From contig NZ_OZ034983.1 of the NCBI RefSeq assembly GCF_964030845.1, forward strand, positions 1,984,001 through 2,048,000: a DNA stretch of 64,000 bases, written 5' to 3'. This document shows, in pieces, positions 40,025 through 49,319 of this stretch; position 1 is the stretch's first letter; the number at the start of each line of letters is the position of its first letter. This stretch comes from Candidatus Fukatsuia endosymbiont of Tuberolachnus salignus (lineage in GTDB: Bacteria > Pseudomonadota > Gammaproteobacteria > Enterobacterales > Enterobacteriaceae). Made by a program: the position numbers and the translations under genes. Below the pieces are notes generated by a model. It worked only from the letters and a program-made list of their open reading frames with translations, had not been told where the DNA came from and searched no databases.

Positions 40025-40848
40025 ATGAAATATGAACAAATAAAGGTATTGGAAGAGGAAAAATTTCGGCGCTTAACCGGAGTTAAACGCAGTACATTTG
40101 AAAAGATGATAAAGATATTGAATGAAGCAGATAAATGTAAGCAAGGGAACGGAGGTCGGAAACCCAAGCTGGGTTTAGAAGATCGCTTATTAATGGCCCT
40201 TGAGTATCTACGGGAATATCGCACTTATTTTCATGTTAGCCGAAGCGATGGGGTGAGTGAGAGCACCTGCTATGAAACGATTAAATGGATAGAAAATACG
40301 CTAATAAAGCATCCTGATTTTGCACTCCCTGGACGCAAAGCTTTATTAAAAAGTGATAGGGAGTATGAGCTCGTTCTTATTGATGCCACAGAAACGCCGA
40401 TTGAACGTCCCCAAAAAAACAAAAGCAGTTTTACTCAGGAAAAAAGAAACGACCCACCTTAAAAACCCAAGTGATCGTCGATAAAAAAAGCAAAGCAGTC
40501 ATCTGTACAAGCTTTACTCATGGGAGGCGTCATGATTTTAGGTTGTTCAAAGAGTCTGGCGTGCGAATACATCCTGAAATCAAAACAGTGACAGATACAG
40601 GTTACCAAGGGCTTGGCAAGATCCATTCAAACTCGGCGTTGCCTAAGAAAAAGACAAAGAAAAATCCCTTAACAAAAGAAGATAAACGCAACAATCGTGA
40701 GTTATCAAGCCAGCGTGTATTAAACGAAAATGTCATTGGTATGATTAAACGATTTAAAATCGTATCAGATCGTTATCGAAACAGGCGAAAACGTTTTGGA
40801 TTACGATTTAATCTGATTGCAGCAATTTATAACATGGAAATTAGATAA
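40025..40848 (+). CDS. IS5-family transposase expressed by -1 frameshifting (copy 2)
   Basis: First frame 40025-40462 (MKYEQIKVLEEEKFRRLTGV to a stop after RNDPP), second frame continuing to 40848. The slippery heptamer A AAA AAC lies at 40414-40420 in the codon frame CAA-AAA-AAC; after a -1 shift the protein reads KQKQFYSGKKKRPTLKTQ, restoring the conserved YSGKKKR block. ACAAGGAG precedes the ATG. Confidence 0.87.
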
Positions 40849-41279
40849 ATCAGAGTTTCCGAAGAGGTCTACTATCTCTTCACTAAAATTTTTCCCTTCT
40901 TTAGTGTCCAAATTTATTAGGCCAGAATAGTGCCAGAAAGCCATTTGGCAGGCACTGAAAAACCTGGGCGTCACCTATAAAAAAAACCCTGCGTCATCCG
41001 AAGGCAGACGAAGAGACACGGCGCGCCTTCCAGGACACGATAGCCTGCTATAAAAAGCAGGGAAAACCGGTCGTTTATCTGGATGAAAGCGGTTTCGCAC
41101 ACGATATGCCACGAACCCACGGTTATGCTGCACGAGGTCAACGCTGTTGGGGTACCCAGGATTGACAGGCCAAGGGCCGAACAAATGTCATTGGCGCGTT
41201 ACTGGGAACCGTCCTGATGACGGTCGGATTATTTTTTTGTTCCATTAACAGTGATGTTTTTTACGCCTGGGTTACCCAG

Positions 41280-42482
41280 CAGGGCGGGATCCCACTTTAA
41301 TGTGAACTAATAATAGGCAGTAAGCTCATAATATTATGTATCCTAAAGAATATGTAATCATGAGTATTTTAAAGCAATTAGCCCTGATCCCTGACCCGCG
41401 TAAAGATATTAATATCAAACATCACCTGCTCGATGTTATTTTCCTGTTTTTTGCCGCCGTGTTAAGTGGGGCCTCGGGATGGAAATCCATCCAGGATTTT
41501 GGCGAAGCTCAGCTCGATTGGCTAAAAAAATATGGCTCTTATCATGGTGAGAGCCCACGTCGTCATTGTATTGCTAAAATCATCAATGCATTAGATACAA
41601 ATTTGCTGATTCAATCCTTGTTTTTATGGATTAACGAACGACGCCAACGAGCCGGTAAGACGTTGCTCGCCATCGACGGTAAAACCTTGCGGAGAACCTG
41701 GTCTGAAGAGATTTGCACTGCGCTGCATGTGGTGAGTGCCTATGATGTTGATGCTGGTATTACGCTTTATCAAAAAGCGGCGAACAATAAGGGAAAAGAA
41801 GGAGAATTAGCCCGTCAGAGCATTGACGCGTTAGCGCTGGATAATGCTATTGTGACGCTCGATTCATTGCATTGCCAAACCTCAACTTCATCACTTATCA
41901 CGCAACGTAAAGGCAATTTTGTGGTGCAGCTTAAAGCGACTCAAAAGAAGCTGTTTGAACAGGTAAAACAGCAATTTGCTTTTGCCTATGATAGCGATAA
42001 ATTGCACGAATATACGCAGACTAATCAGGGGCATGGCCGGATAGAAAAACGTACGGTTATGCAAATTAATGCGGAATTACCCAATGAATTAAAAGCGAAA
42101 TGGCCTACCATTCGTACTTTCATTGAGGTCGCTAGTGAACGAACAAAAAATAATGTCACCCACTGTCGGTCACGTTGGTATGTCAGCTCATTAACGCTGA
42201 ATGCAGAACAAGCGGCACAGGCAATTCGGCTGCATTGGGGGATAGAAAATCAACTTCACTGGGTATTGGATGTGGTGTTTAGAGAAGATGAACTCTTGAT
42301 AAAAGCTCCGGATGGAGCAGCCCATGTCGCTCTTTTCAATCGCGTCGCGTTGGGTGTGATTAAACAGCACAAAGGTAAACAAGATAGTATTGCCAGTAAA
42401 CGTAGACGTGCCGCCTGGTCAGCCGATTTTCGTAGTAAACTTATTTTTGGTTAAAAAATCAGCAAATTGGAATCCCGCCCTG
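41280..42482 (+). mobile_element. ISAs1-family element, copy 2, with 10-bp target duplication
   Basis: 1203 bp, same ends as copy 1. GGTTACCCAG is repeated at 41270-41279 and 42483-42492. It is inserted in the IS630-d transposase gene. Confidence 0.93.
41336..42454 (+). CDS. ISAs1-family transposase (copy 2)
   Basis: Intact 372-residue transposase matching copy 1 throughout (AIDGKTLRRTW, VTLDSLHCQ, HWGIENQLHWVLDV). With clean target duplications at both sites, this element is one of the best candidates for current activity in the window. Confidence 0.92.
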   Translation: MYPKEYVIMSILKQLALIPDPRKDINIKHHLLDVIFLFFAAVLSGASGWKSIQDFGEAQLDWLKKYGSYHGESPRRHCIAKIINALDTNLLIQSLFLWINERRQRAGKTLLAIDGKTLRRTWSEEICTALHVVSAYDVDAGITLYQKAANNKGKEGELARQSIDALALDNAIVTLDSLHCQTSTSSLITQRKGNFVVQLKATQKKLFEQVKQQFAFAYDSDKLHEYTQTNQGHGRIEKRTVMQINAELPNELKAKWPTIRTFIEVASERTKNNVTHCRSRWYVSSLTLNAEQAAQAIRLHWGIENQLHWVLDVVFREDELLIKAPDGAAHVALFNRVALGVIKQHKGKQDSIASKRRRAAWSADFRSKLIFG

Positions 42483-42748
42483 GGTTACCCAGCGCCTTTT
42501 GCCTACTCTTCCTCCTCATTGTGTCATCGTGATGGATAACGCCAGTTTCCACAAACGTCTCGACATTCAGCAGGCTATCAGTAAAGCCGGGTATCAGATT
42601 GAATATTTCCCTCCCTACTCACCTGATCTCAATTCCATTGAACATAAATGGGCACAAGCCAAAAGCAAAAGAAGGGACTTAAATTGCAGCCTTGACGCCT
42701 TATTCTCTCAATATAGTGTATAATCATTATTATGTCGTTCATCTATAT

Positions 42749-43298
42749 CGAACAGGAGCTGCTGGGATACACCCCAAAAATAATCCAGTACAGCTTCAGT
42801 ACCATGTAACCCATCTTCTTGTCGCTCATGTTGGCTAAACAGAACATCAGTTGCCCTGCTATATCCCAGGGTCGCGACCAACGCTTTGAGCTTCTTTTTT
42901 CCCCTTCGAATGGTCGTAAAGTCTACCTGCAACTGTTTGCCGGCGGGTGTTTCAAAGCGTTGTACAGGTTCCTCCGTTTTGGTTTTAAACTGCCAAATAT
43001 AATTTCTCAGGATACCGTCTTTTCCCCCATAGCCTCGTGCTTGAAGTTCGCGAAATAACACAGTGGCAGGGATCCAGTCAGGTTTTGCTGCTTTAATCCG
43101 TTCGAGTAAATAAAATTTAAAGGGATCCAGTTTTGATAACGGTGTAGTACGCTGGCTGTAACGGGGTGTTTTGGCGATATTCCGTAAATAACGGCGTACC
43201 GTATTGCGTGATAGGTGAAGCTGTTTAGCGATTGCTCGAATACTCATCCCTTGTCGATGTAACACGTGAATTTCCACTAGTAGCTCCTGAGTTAACAC
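42749..43298 (-). pseudogene. IS21-family transposase IstA, 3' end removed
   Basis: Starts with GTG at 43298 (VLTQELLVEIHVLHRQGMSI), followed by the helix-turn-helix ISIRAIAKQLHLSRNTVRRYL type region and the integrase-core start LQVDFTTIRRGKKKLKALVA (first catalytic Asp). It is truncated after LDYFWGVSQQLLFD by the IS630-d end. No istB partner is present. TGGGTCA repeats at 43350-43385 look like the IS21 terminal region. Confidence 0.8.
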
Positions 43299-43468
43299 TT
43301 TATTTACACCGCCAATTTTTATGTTAAAAAAGCGGTAATTTTTCCTCAGGTGGGTCAATTTTCAATTGTCATTAGTGGGTCAGTTTTACATTGCTGGTAA
43401 CAATTCTCTTATTTTTTATCAAGTTATAGCGAGTCTGCCATATCTACATATGACTCTTGTACCAGATC

Positions 43469-43915
43469 TTAAAATTTTGAGAAGAGATCTTTTTCAAATA
43501 AAGTAAGTATATTAGGTATAATTGTTCGAATTTCTTTTTTTTTATTATCCGGATACCAGTAGATTTTTTCTTCTATTATTAGTCTTGCATTATGGTAAGC
43601 AGTAAGACTTTTCGTTTTATGATGATAATATAAGAGGTTGAATAGTTCCCCTTCTTTCTCCCCATTTTTTAATTTGGAAAGTTGTTTTTCAACTTCAGGT
43701 GTTTTTAGATAATGCTTGATAAATACCTCTGGATCAATCTCTTTAAATTTAATCCCTACCACTGTGCTTTTGTTTAAATTTTGTTGTTTAGTACGATTAC
43801 ATATATCATATGAACCTCTAACACCTCTAAAGGCAGCGCTCATTGCAGAAAAAAATGTATTTTTACAACGGGTTAATTGCTGTAATGAGCCAGAAGATAA
43901 TACGCTGATACCCAT
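43469..43915 (-). CDS. Hypothetical protein of 148 residues
   Basis: Encodes a basic, AT-rich protein starting MGISVLSSGSLQQLTRCKNT, with VVGIKFKEIDPEVFIKHYLK and a helical C-terminal half. No membrane span or recognised domain. The ATG at 43915 is preceded by GAGG at good spacing; a GTG two codons upstream is the alternative. AT content is similar to the caspase-like/kinase-like island. Function unknown; a host-interaction protein is possible but unsupported. Confidence 0.5.
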   Translation of the reverse strand: MGISVLSSGSLQQLTRCKNTFFSAMSAAFRGVRGSYDICNRTKQQNLNKSTVVGIKFKEIDPEVFIKHYLKTPEVEKQLSKLKNGEKEGELFNLLYYHHKTKSLTAYHNARLIIEEKIYWYPDNKKKEIRTIIPNILTLFEKDLFSKF

Positions 43916-43940
43916 AATCACCTCGTTATTGTCGTAATAT

Positions 43941-44632
43941 TTCTAAATAAATAATGTTATGTATAGAATTTATATTTTGTATTAAACTGCAGCATGTTTT
44001 CATTAAAAACGGCTCGGAATGCGTTGAGTACCTGTAATGAGCATGGTTCACAACTGAGTGAGAATCAACCCCTATTCAGATTATTTATCGACATTCGTGG
44101 AGTAGCGTAAAGTGTTCTGGTCAAATAATTTTGGACACAAATTCAGGAGTTTTATGCCGCTTAATGTTCTTTCATCAGTGGCATTTGGTAATCATTAACA
44201 CTATATAGCCTGACTTGATTGTAATATCACGCCCCACAGGCTCCCCTTCCTGTTTAAGTGCTGCCGATAACACACGGGACCCTGCCGATTCTCGACTAGC
44301 CTGATGGCGTTCAATTAACTTACTACATCAACTGTGTTTTAGCACCCGTTACCCGGACAGATGCCGTCTTGCCCACCATGATGTAAGTGCTATTTTTGCA
44401 TCGAGGGACATGCCCGCTTTCAACACACCATACGCCAATTGGAATAATTTTCGCATTGCCGCGCAGACGCCTATTTTACCCCCTTTATGGTGTGATACGA
44501 GCCATTACCACTGCACTTTCACTATCGAGTAAATTAACGATAAAACTCTGTGGTGAACGGTGACGAATCTGCTCTATAGCTATACGTTTTAAGTTTGATT
44601 ACAATGTAAAAAATAATCCAAACGAGCTAAAG
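43941..44632. other. Decayed DNA, probable IS110-type transposase relic
   Basis: No intact gene. The minus strand at about 44380-44480 reads CAAMRKLFQLAYGVLKAGMS with frame breaks on both sides, which resembles the C-terminal part of IS110/IS1111-type transposases. The remaining sequence is not assignable. Confidence 0.3.
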
Positions 44633-44698
44633 ATGAATTATTCAGTTGATTTTCGGCGAAAAGTCCTCAGTGTTCGAGAGCAGGAAGGTCTGAGCATA
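44633..44698 (+). pseudogene. IS630-type OrfA N-terminal fragment
   Basis: Encodes MNYSVDFRRKVLSVREQEGL, a relative of the IS630-d first frame (MSHSVDFRRKVLGIREQENL). It is cut at the TA where IS630-d copy 3 begins. Confidence 0.7.
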
Positions 44699-45493
44699 TA
44701 GCGTAACGTATTAATTTTGATTACAATGTATAGCTAAATTATTTAACAGGGAGTTAGCGATGAGCCACTCTGTCGATTTTCGCCGTAAAGTTCTGGGTAT
44801 TCGAGAGCAAGAAAACTTGAGTATCAGAGAGACCGCTAAACGCTTCCACATTGGTTCAGCTTCCGTTACTCGCTGGCTCAGTCGTATCGAGGTTAAAGCT
44901 TCTTCCCCCCGTCGGCGTAAGCTTGATAAAGTGGCGTTAGCTGAAGATGTTGCACTTTATCCCGATGCTTACCAACGGGAACGGGCGGCGCGCTTTCAGG
45001 TGTGCCAGAAAGCCATTTGGCAGGCACTGAAAAACCTGGGCGTCACCTATAAAAAAAACCCTGCGTCATCCCAAGGCAGACGAAGAGACACGGCGCGCCT
45101 TCCAGGACACGATAGCCTGCTATAAAAAGCAGGGAAAACCGGTCGTTTATCTGGATGAAAGCGGTTTCGCACACGATAGGCCACGAACCCACGGTTATGC
45201 TGCACGAGGTCAACGCTGTTGGGGTACCCAGGATGGGCAGCCTAAGGGCCGAACAAATGTCATTGGCGCGTTACTGGGAACCGTCCTGATGGCGGTCGGA
45301 TTATTTTTTTGTTCCATTAACAGTGATGTTTTTTACGCCTGGGTTACCCATCGCCTTTTGCCTACTCTTCCTCCTCATTGTGTCATCGTGATGGATAACG
45401 CCAGTTTCCACAAACGTCTCGACATTCAGCAGGCTATCAGTAAAGCCGGGCATCGGATTGAATATCTCACTCCCTACTCACCTGCTCTCAATC
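44699..45493 (+). mobile_element. IS630-family element, type d, copy 3 (left arm of inverted repeat)
   Basis: 795 bp from TAGCGTAACGTATTAATTTT to CTCTCAATCC. First frame 44760-45125, A8 tract at about 45051, -1 frame with VVYLDESGFAHDRP, VIVMDNASFHKRLDI and YLTPYSPALNP, cut at the codons for LNP by the IS4-family element. Its mirror image is 47033-47827. Confidence 0.85.
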
Positions 45494-47032
45494 CTCACTT
45501 TTACCCACAACGTTGAATGAAAAATGATTCAGGTGAAATTGGATTATTGGTAGAGTCAATAGTTAAATCAGGAAACAGGCACATGAAAACAGTAACGGGT
45601 AATGGGAATGAGTGGATCCGGGAAGAATTTCATTAAATTGATTTCGGAGATAAACGCCTTAAAGAGCGTTTTTTTGAAACAGCGGGCTTCTTATCATCAA
45701 AAGCGTCAGGTTCAATTTACCCAAGCTGTCATGGCTCCTGGTCACAGGCCAAAGGAGCTTATCGATTTTTTAGCAATGAGAGAGTGAGCGAGAGCGCGCT
45801 ATTCCGTACACATTGTGTGCAAACACAAAAACGTCTGGAGGGGCATTCACTGGTTTTTTCTCTTCAGGACACATCAGAGTTGAACGTTGACTCACATAAA
45901 AAGACAGAGGGGTTGGGAAGTATATCTAAAGCCTATCACAAACATAAAATGGGGTTGATGCTTCATGCAAGTTTGATGGTAACTCAGGAGGGCTTGCCGC
46001 TTGGGTTATCCTCGCTTAAATGCTGGTCACGTGTTTCCCGAGAGGAACCCCCTCAGGAAAAACAGCGGCGGCTTTATCAATCGACAATGAAAGAGAAAGA
46101 AAGTATTAAGTGGATAGAGACCCTCTACGAGACAGCGGCGCTGATACCCAAAGATACCTGCTTAATCACGCTGGGAGACAGAGAAGCGGATATTTTCGAA
46201 CTTTTTCGGGTTGCAAGCTCACTAAAAACATTTTTTATTATCCGCAACCGGAAAGACAGAAAATTTATCGATGAAAAGGGGAAAAAAACAACGGTGCAAA
46301 CCGCCTTGTCAAAGACGCCGATTTTAAAAACCATAGCACTCACCCTGCCCAAAAATCAGCAAAGGGTAGCAAGAACGGCTTATGTGGATATTCGCTCCAT
46401 TTCAGGCTGGCTCCCCATTAGAAATAATCTAGTTTATGGGCCTACCAATAAAGACGCTTCACGGCATATCCATGAAAAGGTTCACGTATCTGCCATCAGT
46501 GTTAAAGAACAGCCTCCTCCAGAAGGAGTAGCGCCTGTCGAATGGGTATTATTGACCAATTTGACGGTCACTGACGCCTTTGAAGCAGAAGAGAAAGTGA
46601 ATGGGTATAGACTGAGATGGAAGATAGAAGAGTTCTTCAACACACTGAAATCAGGATGTTGTGTTGAACAATGTCGTTTAAATACGGCAACCCAATTAAC
46701 GAAAATGATCACACTCAAAAGCATTATCGCCTTCAAACTGATGCATATGACCAAAATGGCAGCGTTGTGTCCTGAGGCTACCTGCACCGATGTGTTGTCA
46801 AAGATAGAATGGCAAACGTTGTATTGTAGAATACAGACAACAAGCCGCCTTCCCGAGCATCCCCCCACAGTGCTTCAGGCAATAACATGGCTGGGTCAAT
46901 TGGGAGGATTTCTTAACCGACGTGCCGAGGGTTTACCGGGAATCATGTCGCTTTGGCGAGGGTATGAGATCCTGCAAGAAAATGTGAGATTGTTCATTAT
47001 TCTTAATAACAAAAATTGTGGGTAAAAGTGAG
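45494..47032 (+). mobile_element. IS4-family (Tn5-like) element
   Basis: Bounded by CTCACTTTTACCCACAA and its complement TTGTGGGTAAAAGTGAG. It lies exactly at the centre of a 795-bp inverted duplication of IS630-d. Fragments of the same element lie at 19488-22414 (minus) and 47830-47897. Confidence 0.85.
45583..47025 (+). pseudogene. IS4-family transposase with an early in-frame UAA
   Basis: The full gene starts at ATG 45583 (MKTVTGNGNEWIREEFH), hits TAA at 45634-45636, then continues in the same frame IDFGDKRLKERFFETAGFLS and on through 47025. From an internal start at 45784 a 413-residue product is possible, lacking the N-terminal DNA-binding domain. The catalytic blocks are FSLQDTSELN, TLGDREADIFELF and the Y-x2-R-x3-E-x6-K signature in YRLRWKIEEFFNTLK, which places it in IS4 near Tn5. 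Without the N-terminal domain it is unlikely to transpose. Confidence 0.85.
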
Positions 47033-47827
47033 GATTGAGAGCAGGTGAGTAGGGAGTGAGATATTCAATCCGATGCCCGGCTTTACTGATAGCCTGCTGA
47101 ATGTCGAGACGTTTGTGGAAACTGGCGTTATCCATCACGATGACACAATGAGGAGGAAGAGTAGGCAAAAGGCGATGGGTAACCCAGGCGTAAAAAACAT
47201 CACTGTTAATGGAACAAAAAAATAATCCGACCGCCATCAGGACGGTTCCCAGTAACGCGCCAATGACATTTGTTCGGCCCTTAGCCTGCCAATCCTGGGT
47301 ACCCCAACAGCGTTGACCTCGTGCAGCATAACCGTGGGTTCGTGGCCTATCGTGTGCGAAACCGCTTTCATCCAGATAAACGACCGGTTTTCCCTGCTTT
47401 TTATAGCAGGCTATCGTGTCCTGGAAGGCGCGCCGTGTCTCTTCGTCTGCCTTGGGATGACGCAGGTTTTTTTTTATAGGTGACGCCCAGGTTTTTCAGT
47501 GCCTGCCAAATGGCTTTCTGGCACACCTGAAAGCGCGCCGCCCGTTCCCGTTGGTAAGCATCGGGATAAAGTGCAACATCTTCAGCTAACGCCACTTTAT
47601 CAAGCTTACGCCGACGGGGGGAAGAAGCTTTAACCTCGATACGACTGAGCCAGCGGGTAACGGAAGCTGAACCAATGTGGAAGCGTTTAGCGGTCTCTCT
47701 GATACTCAAGTTTTCTTGCTCTCGAATACCCAGAACTTTACGGCGAAAATCGACAGAGTGGCTCATCGCTAACTCCCTGTTAAATAATTTAGCTATACAT
47801 TGTAATCAAAATTAATACGTTACGCTA
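47033..47827 (-). mobile_element. IS630-family element, type d, copy 4 (right arm of inverted repeat)
   Basis: 795 bp, the mirror image of 44699-45493, truncated at the same base and sharing the variant YLTPYSPALN. One visible difference: the A tract at 47469-47477 is nine long with CC following, against A8 plus CCC in the other arm. Its outer end sits at a TA inside an IS4-family fragment. Confidence 0.85.
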
Positions 47828-47829
47828 TA

Positions 47830-47897
47830 TGAGATCCTGTAAGAAAATGTGAGATTGTTCATTATTCTTAATAACAGAAATTGTGGGTAAAAGTGAG
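47830..47897 (+). pseudogene. Right end of another IS4-family copy
   Basis: Sequence gagatcctg-aagaaaatgtgag through AAATTGTGGGTAAAAGTGAG matches the last 68 bp of the IS4-family element. It adjoins GATTGAGGTCAGG of an IS630-type gene, the same target codons as at 19488 and 45494. Confidence 0.75.
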
Positions 47898-47976
47898 GAT
47901 TGAGGTCAGGTGAGTAAGGAGGTAAGTATTCCAGTCAATGACCGGCCTGGATAATCGTTTCCTGAATGTCCTGATA
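47898..47976 (-). pseudogene. IS630-type transposase fragment
   Basis: On the minus strand it encodes a degraded form of the catalytic-domain stretch between the second Asp and the DLNP codons. It is bounded by an IS4 end on one side and IS630-b copy 3 on the other, and differs in sequence from types b and d. Confidence 0.5.
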
Positions 47977-48898
47977 TAGCATCGGCAGTATAAATTGATT
48001 TATACTGTTGAAATGAACTCTCCATTAAAGTTTCACTTTCTATAGATGACTTATCCCTTAAAATTCCGCCAACATGTGTTGACTATTAAAGAGCAAGAAA
48101 AGCTCACCTATGCCGAAACAGCCACCCGTTTTTGTGTGGGGACAGCGAGCCTAATGCGCTGGGCTGGGCTAAACGTATCGACCCTTGCCTAACTCGTGAT
48201 AAACCGGCGACCAAAATAAATCACGCCGCGTTGCTCCTTGATGTGGAAACCTATCCTGACGCGTCTCAATACGAACGCGCTCAACGTATGGGGGTCAGTG
48301 CTCGAGGGATAGGCGATGCGTTAAAACGGGCTGGGTTTAGCTATAAAAAAACATTTTATCATCCCAAAATCGACGTCCAAGCACGAAAAGATTTTCAGAC
48401 TAAGATACAGGCTTATGAAGCCTGTGGTACCCCGATAATTTACGTGGATGAAAGCGGTTTTTCCCATGATATGCCGCGTCTTTATGGTTATTGAGTGAAA
48501 GGTAAGCGCTGTTACGGCCAACACGATTGGCATGCCAAAGCGTGTACTAACGTCATTGGCGCCCAGCTTAACGGAAAATTAACCACGGTTTGTACCTTCG
48601 ACTGCCATATCAACAGCGATATTTTTTATGCCTGGGTCACCCAAGATTTATTGCTAAAATCTCCTCCAGGGGCCGTACTTGTAATGGATAATGTCAGTTT
48701 CCATAAGCGCCAAGACATTCAGTCTGCTAGACAGCAAGCCGGCTTTATTCTGGAATATCTTCCCACTTATTCTCCTGATATGAACTCCATTGAGCACAAA
48801 TGGGCTCAAGCTAAAGCCCTTCGTAGAAAGCGACAATGTGATATCGATACCTTGTTCTATGACCCTTTATTTTAAATCAATTTATACCGCCTATGCCA
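47977..48898 (+). mobile_element. IS630-family element, type b, diverged copy 3
   Basis: Ends TAGCATCGGCAGTATAAATT and complement of TGGCATAGGCGGTATAAATT, TA on both sides. The transposase has a 5-bp duplication (gctgggctgggct) near 48163 that shifts the frame, an A7 (in-frame) rather than A8 tract at about 48344, and the same TGA after LYGY (48492-48494) as copies 1 and 2. The intact blocks are IIYVDESGFSHDMP, VLVMDNVSFHKR and NSIEHKWAQ. Confidence 0.82.
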
Positions 48899-48900
48899 TA

Positions 48901-48960
48901 CTTACGGAAAGAAGCGTTGTCCATTACGATAACGCAGCGAAGTGGCAGGGCAATCGCGCT
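48901..48960 (-). pseudogene. Small IS630-type transposase fragment
   Basis: The minus strand encodes LPLRCVIVMDNASFRK, the block around the second catalytic Asp of an IS630-type transposase. Both sides are lost. Confidence 0.55.
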
Positions 48961-49036
48961 ACGGATTCCATGGCCCATAGAAAGGACGGCCTGCAACAAT
49001 CAATGCATGTCCAAAATCCCACTTTTTGTCTTAAAT

Positions 49037-49315
49037 TTACCTACAGCCGTTACCTGGCTCCATTGAGGCCCAGTATAATTCTAATTCTCGCCTATCCTTT
49101 AATTTTTTCATCTTCTGTAATTGCTCCTCCCAGCTATTTTCTCTTTTCTGACAAGTATTTCCTGGTGTGCACGTTTTTCTCATCAACGGCGGCGAAAAAT
49201 TGTTTTTTACCGAATTCGACGATTCTGTAGACCTATCGGGAGACGCATGGCTAATGCCAGTCAATATCATTGTGGCGATCGTCCATTTAACAGCGCTTTT
49301 TATATATATATTCAT
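49037..49315 (-). CDS. Small putative secreted protein next to IS630-a copy 4
   Basis: A 92-residue frame with an N-terminus like a Sec signal peptide (MNIYIKSAVKWTIATMILTG then ISHA, cleavage likely after residue 24) and a polar, Lys/Glu-rich mature part with two Cys (RKTCTPGNTCQK) and a helical EEQLQKMKKLKDRRELE stretch. It begins only 5 bp from the IS630-a end, and no ribosome binding site is visible, so the true 5' end may have been removed. Family not recognised. Confidence 0.4.
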   Translation of the reverse strand: MNIYIKSAVKWTIATMILTGISHASPDRSTESSNSVKNNFSPPLMRKTCTPGNTCQKRENSWEEQLQKMKKLKDRRELELYWASMEPGNGCR

Positions 49316-49319
49316 AGTA

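Larger units (their letters stand above)
39858..40869 (+). mobile_element. IS5-family element carrying an internal MITE, copy 2
   Basis: 1012 bp, GACCTCTTCGGAAAC ends with TA flanks. It includes the 104-bp MITE-like unit at 39873-39976 in the leader. Sequence and length match copy 1 at 22417-23428. Confidence 0.9.
40930..42748 (+). mobile_element. IS630-family element, type d, partial copy 2, split by ISAs1
   Basis: Two pieces (40930-41279 and 42493-42748) belong to one IS630-d transposase whose first part is missing. They encode VVYLDESGFAHDMPRTHGYA and, after the ISAs1 insertion, VIVMDNASFHKRLDIQQAIS and DLNSIEHKWAQAKSKRRDL. The A8 tract is at about 40978. A TGA replaces a codon after GTQD at about 41164. 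Its right end (ending near TATA at 42745-42748) cuts the IS21 gene. Confidence 0.78.
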
